Source: a virus
IMG/VR virus record: IMGVR_UViG_3300006790_001396
Span: 1-23,431 of that record
Direction: 5' to 3' (one strand)
DNA length: 23,431 nt
Shown here: piece after piece, positions 8,587-16,476 of the stretch
How the letters are laid out: each line of letters begins with the position of its first letter
How positions within the stretch are numbered: position 1 is the first letter of the stretch
Position numbers and translations under genes: made by a program
The notes under the pieces: model-generated
Told to the model about the DNA's origin: nothing
Database searches by the model: none
Seen by the model: the letters and a program-made list of their open reading frames with translations, nothing else

Positions 8587-9342
8587 TCAGGAGGATGGGT
8601 AGGCTGCGCGGAAGTCGGACGCGAACTTACCTGCGTCGAGGCCCAGGAAATCTAGGGCCTTACCAGCGTGCGAGGAGACGAAGGGGTCCTCCTTGAACAG
8701 TTCCGAGAACAGTCCCGAGAGAGCTTCCTTATCCTCGCCCGAGAGCTGCCCGAGCGCGGAACTGAAGCCTCCAAGACCTCCGGCAATCGCGGTGCTCGGC
8801 CCTGTGCCCGCGCTGATGCCAGCAATCTGCGACGCGGCCGAGGTTCTGATGTTCGCCGCAGAACGGGCGCCCTCAGTCCTGATAGCACCAGACTCGCGCA
8901 GGAGCTGGGCACGGAGGCTAAGGTTCTGGCGCGCACGTTCGACCCGCGCCTGCTCGGCCGCACCTAAGCCCCTACTGGTAAGGAGGTTAAGAAGAACCTC
9001 ACCAGCGCGACGGCGCCCGGTCGTGGCCCCAGACTGGAGGTTGGCGCGCACGCTCTCGGCCTCGGCCTGTTGGCGTAGGCCCTGCGAGAGAGCATCGCGC
9101 ATGAGCGGGCTCCGCAGATCCATGGACGCAACATCCGCCATCCGCTCGAGCGGAGCTGCGGCACCTGCGGCGGTGTCGAGGACTAGACCTGCTTGCGATT
9201 CGGAAGTTTCGCGGAGGGCCTTACGCGCCTGTTTCGCCTCCTCCTTAGCTCGGTTCCGGGCACGACGCTCGGAGCGTGCGGACAAAATACTAGAACCTAC
9301 CCCGAAGGCAAGCTGTGCACCTGCGAAAAAAGGATCAGACAT
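8587..9342 (-). CDS. 251-aa small internal virion protein candidate
   Basis: The first 20 residues are hydrophobic and small (SDPFFAGAQLAFGVGSSIL), followed by a strongly basic coiled coil at about 22-48 (Arg/Lys/Glu/Ala). The middle is Ala/Arg-rich helix, and the C-terminus is acidic and Gly/Ser-rich. An N-terminal amphipathic or membrane-active helix followed by a coil, in a protein of about 200-250 aa directly after the nozzle, is the pattern of small ejection proteins such as T7 gp14. The assignment is by architecture and position, not by similarity. The ATG shares its A with the TAA of the nozzle gene (TAATG); a GGAG lies 11 bases upstream, too far for a strong site. Confidence 0.6.
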   Translation of the reverse strand: MSDPFFAGAQLAFGVGSSILSARSERRARNRAKEEAKQARKALRETSESQAGLVLDTAAGAAAPLERMADVASMDLRSPLMRDALSQGLRQQAEAESVRANLQSGATTGRRRAGEVLLNLLTSRGLGAAEQARVERARQNLSLRAQLLRESGAIRTEGARSAANIRTSAASQIAGISAGTGPSTAIAGGLGGFSSALGQLSGEDKEALSGLFSELFKEDPFVSSHAGKALDFLGLDAGKFASDFRAAYPSS

Positions 9343-12300
9343 TAGAGTACGATCTCCAGAATAGAGACGGAAGCCGCCTCGGGTTTACGGTTACGGACGG
9401 CAGCACGCTGGAATCGCCCAGTTGCCGTCATGCCTTGACGCCCCGCGAAGTCGTCCCAGGTCGAGAGGGAAGACCTGTCGCCAGGGGTCGTTGCTGCATC
9501 GTGGGCACTCTCCCACGCGCTGCCCGTTAGAACCTCGGCCTCTAGGTGGCGCGAGGTAACTTTCGCCCCTACGTCGAGGGGTCCCGTGTCGAGCAGTAAT
9601 CCGGTCTGGCCCACGCCCAAGTATACCGTGGCGGAGCCCGTAAGTCCAGCGAGGTCTCCGGAGCCGAAGGTGAGCGTAGTGCCCGAAGTGATGTCGCCCA
9701 CAGTATTTACGACGGCCTCGGTCCCGGCGCTGTCCACGACGAGGCAACGGGTCTGGGCCGCGATAGTGCTGGCTGCAACGCCGGTGATGGTGTCGCCCGA
9801 GACAGTGCCCGTGAGGGTCAGCGTCTGATCCGGCACATCGTCGCCATAGACCGACGCCTCCTTGCTCCATGTCCTGGTGAAGTTGACCCAGGCCCCTGCG
9901 CCGTCGTCCAGGTCGCCCACGTCGCGCGCGGCCCGCTCCTCGACGCTCCAGGTCTTCGTGGGGAAGTGGTAGCGGAGCACGTCGCCAGTGCTGGTGTCGA
10001 TGACGAAGAGGGAGGACAGCGCTGCGGAAGAGGCGAGGCGGCAGTTGTCCTTGTCCGGGAGGAGGTCCTGGACAGGGAGCCCGAAGTCGGCCTGCTCGCC
10101 ATCGACCACGGCCCAGAGCTTCCCGTTGAAGGTGAAGGCCATGCCGGAGTAGGCCGCGATACACTGGGCATTCGAGGCGCCGATGATTTGGCCGAGGGAG
10201 CGGACATCTGGCACATCAGGGGAGCCGCCGACCAACACGCCCCAGTTCCGGCCGCAGACAAGGACCTGGCCCTGCCCGAAGCGGTCCTGCACCTCGATAG
10301 CCGCCGTGGCCTGGCCCACGCCCTCCTCCGAGGGGATGCGGAACCGGTCGTTCTCGGGGTAGGATTCCCAGCCCGCCGAGCCCGCGACCGAGGGCCAGAT
10401 TTGGCTCTTGTCGTCGAGAAGGGCCAGGCGCCCGTTCCAGGGGAAGGCGCTGAGGATGTTCTCGGGCACGGAGCCAGCCGTCTCGTCGATGGCCAGCCCC
10501 AGCGCCTCCGAGGGGGTGTTGTCCGTATGGAAGGACGTACCTACCGGCACGAAGGCGAGACTCCGTAGTTCTAGTCCCCGCGCGATCTCCAGTGCAGTCT
10601 GCACGTCCTCGTCCACGTCGGCGTCCACGGGCGCAACTTCCGTGGTGCGGCTCAGTTGCCAGCCCACGATGTCAGGGTGCGGCGCCTCAGGGAACACGAC
10701 CACAGGGGCAGGGTCGGCGCCCGAGTCCTGGGCGGCGCGCTCGTCGATGATTTCGGCGTTCCCGTCGGCAGAGGCATCGCCCTCGGAGCCGTAGTTCTCG
10801 AGCACCGAGCCCACCAGGTCATCGGGCTGGAACTTGTAGTAGTGCAGGAGGTTCGTAGTCCCGCCCGTGTACTCGTTCTCGGAGACGCGGCCGGTCAGGT
10901 AGTCGAAGTCCGTACCATCGTCCAGATCTGGGCCCTTACCATCGTCCCACATCCGGAACTCGGACACGTTGACGCGCTCGTCCAGGGTGCTGGAGCCGTC
11001 CGCATGACCGCCAATATGAATCCAGCCCGCAGGCCAGGAGCCGATGCCCATGCTCGTGCCGCCGAAGCCATCGTCGAAGATGACGCTACCATTGACGGCC
11101 ATGTTCTCGATGGTCAGGTTCCGGGCCGAGCCTGCGCCCGCGTTCACCGTCACGTCGAAGGCTACCCAGTTGAAGCTGTCCAGGTCTGGCATGATGACAC
11201 CAGCATTCGCCAGCTCGTCGCGGGTCTTGACGTACTTCGCGTCCGAGCTCTGGGCGTCCCAGATGCGCTCGGTGATGTTGAAGGAGCCCTCGGTGCCTCC
11301 GCGCAGAGTCAGCGTACCGTCGCCCAGCGCAGAGTAGTAGAGCACGATGGCAGCACTATCGAGCGCAGTTCCGTCGGTATCTAGGACTAGGATAGGATGT
11401 TGCTTTGCCAGGAGGTTGTTATCGTCCTGGGTGAAGTTCTCGACGGTATCGCCCGTGGTTCCGTCAGATCTGGCGTACCAGGGGAGCCCCAGTACGGCAT
11501 CGTAACGCGCATCGTCCGAGTCGGTCTCATCCTCGAAGATAGGCGCGAAGTCGGCGTAGATGTCAGACTCTAGCGACTCGCCCGCGAAGGCCGCGAACCG
11601 CTCCTCCGAGTTGTGGCGGAAGGTGCTGAAGCTCAGTGCGTCCTGCCAGGCCCTGTAGTGCCAATGGACGGCAGTGCTGGGTGCGCCATCGACGATGCTC
11701 ATGGAGTTGTCGTAGGCAGGGGTCGTGAGGACGGTATCAATGGCGGTGTGGTCCACATCCCCTGCCGCAGTCAGGAGCGGGACACGGATACCAGGTCGCC
11801 CAGTGCTACCCCAGACGAGGGTGCGCGTCGCACTGTAGGGCGTCCAGCCCTGGAAGTAGTTGGTGTCGTCGTAGTTGGCGCGGGTGTCCGCGTTGCCCGG
11901 CCCGTAGGTGGCGTGGGCCGTGGTGTAGCCGGTCATGGTATTCCCGTTGCCTACCATGTCGAGCCAGGTGTCCGTAGTCCTGTTATGGACCTGGACCTGG
12001 AGCGCGGCGCCCCTCCGCGTGAACTGGATGTTATAGTCCTCGCCATCGGCCCAGAACCCTGAGCCATCGTTGGAGAACGTGAGCATGTAGTAGTTCGTGC
12101 TCAGGTTCTTAATGCCGCCACCGTAGGCACCGTCCAGGCGCTGGCGCGAGAGACAGACGACGAGGCGAGGGTTCGCGCTCGAGCCGTAATCACTAGCGTC
12201 CGGATGGTTGTGGCCCTCGCTCACGAAGGCCGCGAAGTCTGCGTTCGTGCCTGCGCGGTTACTTCCGCCCGTAGGCGAGGCCTTCTGGATGCCCACGATC

Positions 12301-14423
12301 CCGAAAGCGTTCCAGCCGTTGGTCTTGGACACGGGCGTCTTGTACCGGAACGCGCACTGTAGCGTCCAGTTGGAGGTGAGGTCGAGGGAGAGGGCCGTCT
12401 GGTTGCTCTGCCAGAACTGGTGCGCGGAAGACGAGTTCGCCTCCGAGCGGGCGCCTCGCATCCAGATCGTCTCCTTGAAGTTGTCCTCGTCCCAGTCGGG
12501 CAGACGGAAGTGCTGCTCGAAGACGTGGTTCTCGCCCACGGTGAGCGGCCCCGAGTTAGAGGCCTCGAAGCGGTCGGCCGCAGCGCTGAGGCGCCCTGTC
12601 TGGCCGTAAGTCTCGCCCAGCTCCGAGTCCGAGTCGCCGCCCGTGACGCTGGTCGAGCCGAGGATAACCTTCTGGCCTCCGGTCGCGTCTACGGGGTCTA
12701 GGCGCATGACCGGGCCCTTTGTCCCGTTGTAGGAGACAGCCTGATACCCGTACGCTACGCAGCCGTCCAGGACTCCTGGCCCGATGGCCTTGGTGCTGAC
12801 GACAGCGCTGGGAGCAGGGAGCCCCAGAGTTCTGGCGCGCGACTTCTCCGAGTCCAGGACATGGACCTTCGACGAGCTGGTGAGGAAGGTGAGCGGGCCA
12901 ATCTTTGAGCTGACAGGCCCATCCTCGATGCGCGCCGCAAGCGAGGTCTGGTAGCCGGAGGGGCCCGAGCCGGACACAGCGACTCCACCAGCGATGCTGC
13001 GCCAGGGCTCGTCCGCGATAGGGCCGGGGGCATACACGGGCTCACCGTCCAGGGTCGCGTTCGTGATCGTGAACCCCGGAATGTTGTTGAGCGAGGCGTC
13101 GGCGCTGGAGCCTGACGCGAAATCGTAGTAGAAGGAGGCCAGGCCCTTCTCGACCTGGCGCCGCGTCTCGAAGGGGTAGAGCGCGATAGAGTCGAGGGTG
13201 CCGGTGAAGGCCCCAGTGCTGGGGGCCTCGCTCGCGCCGATGTAGCAGTCAGGGACTCGGCTGAAGTCCAGGTAGGGCGGGAACATCTCCGTGCCCGAGT
13301 TCGAGACAGCCTCGTCGCCGCCCGGTGCGCTAATCTCCAGGAAGCGCGAGTCTCCGTTCCGGCCTGCGGCAATGACGAAGGTCTGGTTCCCGAGCAGGTT
13401 CGTGGTCGAGGAGCTGAGGGTGACGCCGTTCGTGGTGAAGTCTACGGAGCCGTCGCTCTGGATCTGCACCGTGCAGAAGTCCCCGTAGTCGATGAGGGTC
13501 TGGGCGCCTGAGACATCGGTGCCACGGTCGCCCTCGATGACCACCGACCAGGCATCCTCGGCCGTAGAGCTGAGGGCAGTCTGGAAGTAGCGGTCCAGGA
13601 CGGACGTGTGCCGGACGAAGAAGGCGCCCGTGTGCCCGCCGAAGTGCATGTGGTCAGAGTCCTGGGCTGGCCGTCCGGGGTTGGAGCGGAGGGTCAGGAC
13701 GCCCGAGTCGGCCATCTGCACCGAGGGCGACATGGCGGAACCGTCGAGGCGCCAGGACGTATCGAGGGCTTCGCGGATGCCCAGAACTGTGGAGGCGTCC
13801 GAGACGTAGGACTCGGAGTAGCCCACGTTGGCGATGACGGGGTACTTCCCCTCGGCTTTCGTGATAGACGTGTCAGGGTCGCCCAGGATGTAGAGGGTCT
13901 TCGCGCTGACGAAGGTGCCCAGAGTGCTGGTGTCCACGGTAGTCGTCGTGGTCCCGTCGTAGAGCGTGAGGGTCGTGCCCGTGAGCCGGAGCACATAGTC
14001 GGCCTTGGACTCGGGCACTACGGTCGTGGCGGACTCGAGCTTGGAGGCGCTGCCCTCGGCACTGAGGACAATCTGGTAGCCGTTCGCCGCGCTGCGTTTG
14101 AGATAGACCTTGTAGTAGTCCGTGTCGCCCGAGTGGAGCTTCAGGATAGGGTAGTGGCCCTCGGCCTTGGCAATGTCGCCATGGTCTAGGCTGAAGCCCA
14201 CCGTGAAGCCGGAGCCCGTCGCCACGGTGCTCTCGGCGCTGAGATAGCCCTGGCCGGGCATTATAATGCCAAGCGCCGAGCCGTACTCTGCCTGGCGCTC
14301 GCTTCCGGTACGTCGTCGCACCTCTCCCAGAGGCATGTCCGGATTGACCTCGCGCCTGTTCAGGAGCGGGGACTTTCCGGTGCGGTCTAGGGGCAGGCCG
14401 TCGAAGCGGAGGCGATCAGGCAA
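9342..14423 (-). CDS. 1693-aa tail protein: repeated LamG-like domains fused to nozzle-type beta-propeller
   Basis: A giant tail protein of beta-rich sequence. LamG/concanavalin-like hallmarks recur: a first unit at about residues 58-215, a second at about 265-440 with the signature CYIGASEAPSTGAFTGTLDS, a probable further unit in 640-900, and another around 1080-1230 with WIHIGGHADG and NVSEFRMWDD. From about 1240 to 1490 the style changes to repeated blades such as FPWNGRLALLDDKSQIWPS, GQVLVCGRNWGVLVGG and YSGMAFTFNGKLWAVVDG. These resemble the propeller of podovirus tail nozzles (T7 gp12 type). Ig-like or linker beta segments follow. The start is TTG at 14423, inside the end of the 29-aa ORF, with no Shine-Dalgarno; no convincing alternative start is close. 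The likely role is the tail-tube tip plus receptor or glycan binding. Confidence 0.7.
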   Translation of the reverse strand: MPDRLRFDGLPLDRTGKSPLLNRREVNPDMPLGEVRRRTGSERQAEYGSALGIIMPGQGYLSAESTVATGSGFTVGFSLDHGDIAKAEGHYPILKLHSGDTDYYKVYLKRSAANGYQIVLSAEGSASKLESATTVVPESKADYVLRLTGTTLTLYDGTTTTTVDTSTLGTFVSAKTLYILGDPDTSITKAEGKYPVIANVGYSESYVSDASTVLGIREALDTSWRLDGSAMSPSVQMADSGVLTLRSNPGRPAQDSDHMHFGGHTGAFFVRHTSVLDRYFQTALSSTAEDAWSVVIEGDRGTDVSGAQTLIDYGDFCTVQIQSDGSVDFTTNGVTLSSSTTNLLGNQTFVIAAGRNGDSRFLEISAPGGDEAVSNSGTEMFPPYLDFSRVPDCYIGASEAPSTGAFTGTLDSIALYPFETRRQVEKGLASFYYDFASGSSADASLNNIPGFTITNATLDGEPVYAPGPIADEPWRSIAGGVAVSGSGPSGYQTSLAARIEDGPVSSKIGPLTFLTSSSKVHVLDSEKSRARTLGLPAPSAVVSTKAIGPGVLDGCVAYGYQAVSYNGTKGPVMRLDPVDATGGQKVILGSTSVTGGDSDSELGETYGQTGRLSAAADRFEASNSGPLTVGENHVFEQHFRLPDWDEDNFKETIWMRGARSEANSSSAHQFWQSNQTALSLDLTSNWTLQCAFRYKTPVSKTNGWNAFGIVGIQKASPTGGSNRAGTNADFAAFVSEGHNHPDASDYGSSANPRLVVCLSRQRLDGAYGGGIKNLSTNYYMLTFSNDGSGFWADGEDYNIQFTRRGAALQVQVHNRTTDTWLDMVGNGNTMTGYTTAHATYGPGNADTRANYDDTNYFQGWTPYSATRTLVWGSTGRPGIRVPLLTAAGDVDHTAIDTVLTTPAYDNSMSIVDGAPSTAVHWHYRAWQDALSFSTFRHNSEERFAAFAGESLESDIYADFAPIFEDETDSDDARYDAVLGLPWYARSDGTTGDTVENFTQDDNNLLAKQHPILVLDTDGTALDSAAIVLYYSALGDGTLTLRGGTEGSFNITERIWDAQSSDAKYVKTRDELANAGVIMPDLDSFNWVAFDVTVNAGAGSARNLTIENMAVNGSVIFDDGFGGTSMGIGSWPAGWIHIGGHADGSSTLDERVNVSEFRMWDDGKGPDLDDGTDFDYLTGRVSENEYTGGTTNLLHYYKFQPDDLVGSVLENYGSEGDASADGNAEIIDERAAQDSGADPAPVVVFPEAPHPDIVGWQLSRTTEVAPVDADVDEDVQTALEIARGLELRSLAFVPVGTSFHTDNTPSEALGLAIDETAGSVPENILSAFPWNGRLALLDDKSQIWPSVAGSAGWESYPENDRFRIPSEEGVGQATAAIEVQDRFGQGQVLVCGRNWGVLVGGSPDVPDVRSLGQIIGASNAQCIAAYSGMAFTFNGKLWAVVDGEQADFGLPVQDLLPDKDNCRLASSAALSSLFVIDTSTGDVLRYHFPTKTWSVEERAARDVGDLDDGAGAWVNFTRTWSKEASVYGDDVPDQTLTLTGTVSGDTITGVAASTIAAQTRCLVVDSAGTEAVVNTVGDITSGTTLTFGSGDLAGLTGSATVYLGVGQTGLLLDTGPLDVGAKVTSRHLEAEVLTGSAWESAHDAATTPGDRSSLSTWDDFAGRQGMTATGRFQRAAVRNRKPEAASVSILEIVL
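14257..14270. other. Intragenic perfect 14-bp palindrome of the promoter type
   Basis: GGCATTATAATGCC is perfectly self-complementary and is the ideal form of the near-palindrome that overlaps the -10 boxes of the four promoters. It lies early in the 1693-aa coding sequence (codons for Gly-Ile-Ile-Met-Pro). No -35 sequence is present 16-18 bases upstream on the minus strand, so it is probably not a promoter. It could be a pseudo-operator or chance. Confidence 0.4.
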
Positions 14424-14505
14424 GGGAGCGGAGGGCTGTGGTTAGAAGGACTACGGGGAAGACGGTGAAGATGATGGTCAGGGCTCGGCGGTAGATGCGG
14501 AACAT
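14416..14505 (-). CDS. 29-aa candidate membrane peptide between fibre and nozzle genes
   Basis: A short ORF fills the gap between the 389-aa and 1693-aa genes exactly. Its ATG shares the last A of the upstream TAA (TAATG), and it ends in TGA eight bases into the TTG-started tail gene. The predicted peptide is basic at the N-terminus (MFRIYRRAL), then hydrophobic at about residues 8-25 (LTIIFTVFPVVLLTTAL), which is a membrane-spanning pattern. No family is recognised. A leader that carries ribosomes to the weak TTG start is an equally good explanation. The double overlap is the main support. Confidence 0.4.
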   Translation of the reverse strand: MFRIYRRALTIIFTVFPVVLLTTALRSLA

Positions 14506-15674
14506 TAGCGTGGTGTAGCCTTGATGAGCCAGCTCCAGGAGGAGTGGTTCATATTCGTGGGGCCTCCTACAGATTTTATCGTCACGTAGATAACGTCGCC
14601 AGCGTCTACGTCCTGGTTCTGGTCAACGCTGAGAGCCTTCGCTGTCATGGAGACAAGCTCGTCGCCGTTGCTTGTCCAGGGCGAGGAGCCTAGAACTGTG
14701 GCGTCGCCAGCGTTCTTGACCTCGCTTGTCCAGTAGTTCGAGCCATCGGAGCCGGACGAGGCCGTGGTGCTGACGAGGTAGCACTCGTTGATGGTGCAGT
14801 CCACGGTGGCATAGAGAACTGCGATAGGGAACTCGGTATTGTAGGTCGAAGCCGCGCGCGAGAAGGTGAAGTTGACGGGAGCCTGGAGAGCCTGCGCGAC
14901 ACGGAAGTCCGCGCTCCAGGCTACGGCCTCGGGGCTCATCGCGGCCTCGTCCGAGCTGGAGCCTACCTCCATGGTGCTCTGGAGCGGGATAGGGTTCACC
15001 TGCGCGTAGATACCGGCCAGCGCCGAGTTGCCCAGGTCTACATCATTGTCGGGCATCGTCAGGGTGCGGGTCGTGCCGGTGCTGATGCCGTCCACCTCGA
15101 TGGCCAGTTTCTTGGTGTCGTCGCCCGAGCCCACGATCCGGAACACGTCGTCGGGGTACTCGCCGATGGAGCCGTTGCCCGATACGGTGCCGTCATTGTC
15201 CCAGGGCTCCTGCTCGGGCTGGCCCTGGTCGTAGTTGTCGAGGAAGGCGCCACGCGCACACTCGAAGGATTCCCAGGCCTTGACCAGCTTGCACTCGGAC
15301 GCAGGGTAGGCCGCTACGTAGTCGGAGCGCGTGATGTACTGGATGGTCACGTAGGCCGTGTCTCCGTTCGTGCCCGTAGTCTCGATGTAGAGGCCCCTGT
15401 GGTAGTAGCAGGGCGCATGGTCGAGCGTGATAGGGTTGTTCGTGTCTACGGCCTCCAGGTCGATGTCGCCCTCCTCCCTGTCAGGATCTTCCGTGCTGAA
15501 TACCTTGGCCGCGAAGAGGTTAGAGGAACTGGTCGCTGGCACGACGGTCATGGTCAGGCGGTAGGCCGAACCCTCGTACAAGTAGTAGCGCTTGTTCGCC
15601 TCTACGAGCTTCGTCCGCGTCCGGATTAGGTCCGGATGCGTGCCTATTACGCTATCGGCCCCGAACAGCGCCAT
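14505..15674 (-). CDS. 389-aa tail fibre-like or virion-surface protein
   Basis: The protein is beta-rich with many Thr, Ser, Asp and Tyr residues and no catalytic motif. Around residues 187-214 it has KLAIEVDGISTGTTRTLTMP, a pattern often seen in phage fibre shafts and knobs (x-TTRTLTxPD). The N-terminal 120 residues are a separate beta domain of the kind that could dock on the virion. The C-terminal 130 residues form another beta domain (sensing or tip). Its ATG lies within the end of the adaptor gene, overlapping by 23 bases, and there is no clear Shine-Dalgarno. Placement between adaptor and nozzle suggests a fibre, a head fibre or a tail accessory protein. It is structural with fair certainty; the exact role is open. 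Confidence 0.5.
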   Translation of the reverse strand: MALFGADSVIGTHPDLIRTRTKLVEANKRYYLYEGSAYRLTMTVVPATSSSNLFAAKVFSTEDPDREEGDIDLEAVDTNNPITLDHAPCYYHRGLYIETTGTNGDTAYVTIQYITRSDYVAAYPASECKLVKAWESFECARGAFLDNYDQGQPEQEPWDNDGTVSGNGSIGEYPDDVFRIVGSGDDTKKLAIEVDGISTGTTRTLTMPDNDVDLGNSALAGIYAQVNPIPLQSTMEVGSSSDEAAMSPEAVAWSADFRVAQALQAPVNFTFSRAASTYNTEFPIAVLYATVDCTINECYLVSTTASSGSDGSNYWTSEVKNAGDATVLGSSPWTSNGDELVSMTAKALSVDQNQDVDAGDVIYVTIKSVGGPTNMNHSSWSWLIKATPR

Positions 15675-16425
15675 CGGTGGCCTGGTGTTTGAGGTCTGCG
15701 GTCTCGGCCCTGTCGCGGAGGGCCAGTCCTGCCATGTCGAGCGCCCCGCTCCAGGTCAGGTAGAGCTGGAGGGCAAGCGCGAGAACAGGCTCGAGCGCAG
15801 TATAGGGGAGGTCAATGTCCGCGTCCTCGGCATTGGCGCGCTCCTGGAGCACCACAAGGCGGGCGGTCGTGGCTGGCGCCGGGTAGAGCGCGACGTAGCT
15901 CTTGTCCTGGTCCGCGCTCCAGCGCTGGTTAAAGAGGACAGGATCGCCGCCGGACTCGAAGGGCGCGAGGGCGTCCACGGTCGTAAGGGCCCCCAGCTCG
16001 TAGCCGTCCACGAGACGCACGGCCAGGACTTGGCCCTCATGGGGCAGCTCTAGGGCGCGGCGGGTGACGGTGACGGAGCCCGAGAGTGCGTCGGGGTGCG
16101 GGATGCCGATATCCAGGTCGGAGCCGGAGACGGCCCGGATAAGGAACTTGGTCGAGCCTACGACCAGGATGTCCTGCGGAAATACGCCGGTGGTGTCGTC
16201 CAGCGTGACGGTCGCAGTTCCGGCGACGTGGGCCGTGATGGTGGCGCTCAGGTCCCCGCGAACCTGGCCAACGAAAGACTCCGCCAGGCCGGGGAGCCCG
16301 TCGGAGAAGGTGCGCGCGACGGCGCCGTTCAGTGCCTCGTCGAGGCGATTGTCCTCCGTGGTCGTGGTCGAGACGAGGCCGAGGCGCGTCTTGAGCGCGG
16401 TGCGGAGGGTTGCGAGTGTAGCCAT
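15652..16425 (-). CDS. Head-tail adaptor / tail tubular A-like protein (257 aa)
   Basis: The gene follows the major capsid protein and precedes the tail genes, the position of the adaptor ring (T7 gp11, P22 gp4) that joins portal to tail. The N-terminus is helical (ATLATLRTALKTRLGL), followed by TTEDNRLDEALNGAVARTF, the helix-loop pattern common in adaptors. Then comes a beta insertion at about residues 60-115 (HVAGTATVTLDDTTGVFPQ), and finally C-terminal helices at about 200-245 (LEPVLALALQLYLTWSG). Size fits the family. Sequence identity to a named family cannot be asserted. A 51-base gap with a hairpin separates it from the capsid gene. Confidence 0.6.
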   Translation of the reverse strand: MATLATLRTALKTRLGLVSTTTTEDNRLDEALNGAVARTFSDGLPGLAESFVGQVRGDLSATITAHVAGTATVTLDDTTGVFPQDILVVGSTKFLIRAVSGSDLDIGIPHPDALSGSVTVTRRALELPHEGQVLAVRLVDGYELGALTTVDALAPFESGGDPVLFNQRWSADQDKSYVALYPAPATTARLVVLQERANAEDADIDLPYTALEPVLALALQLYLTWSGALDMAGLALRDRAETADLKHQATDGAVRGR

Positions 16426-16438
16426 GGTGGGGTACAGA

Positions 16439-16459
16439 GGGCCAGGACAATCCCGGCCC
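16439..16459 (-). terminator. Hairpin after the capsid gene (attenuator or processing site)
   Basis: In the 51-base gap after the capsid stop, the minus-strand RNA can form a nine-base-pair stem: GGGCCGGGA pairs with TCCTGGCCC (one G-U pair) around a 3-base loop. No run of U follows, so it is not a classical intrinsic terminator. It could slow transcription or protect the 3' end of the abundant capsid message, as hairpins after phage capsid genes often do. Confidence 0.45.
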
Positions 16460-16476
16460 CCTGAATATCATACCTA

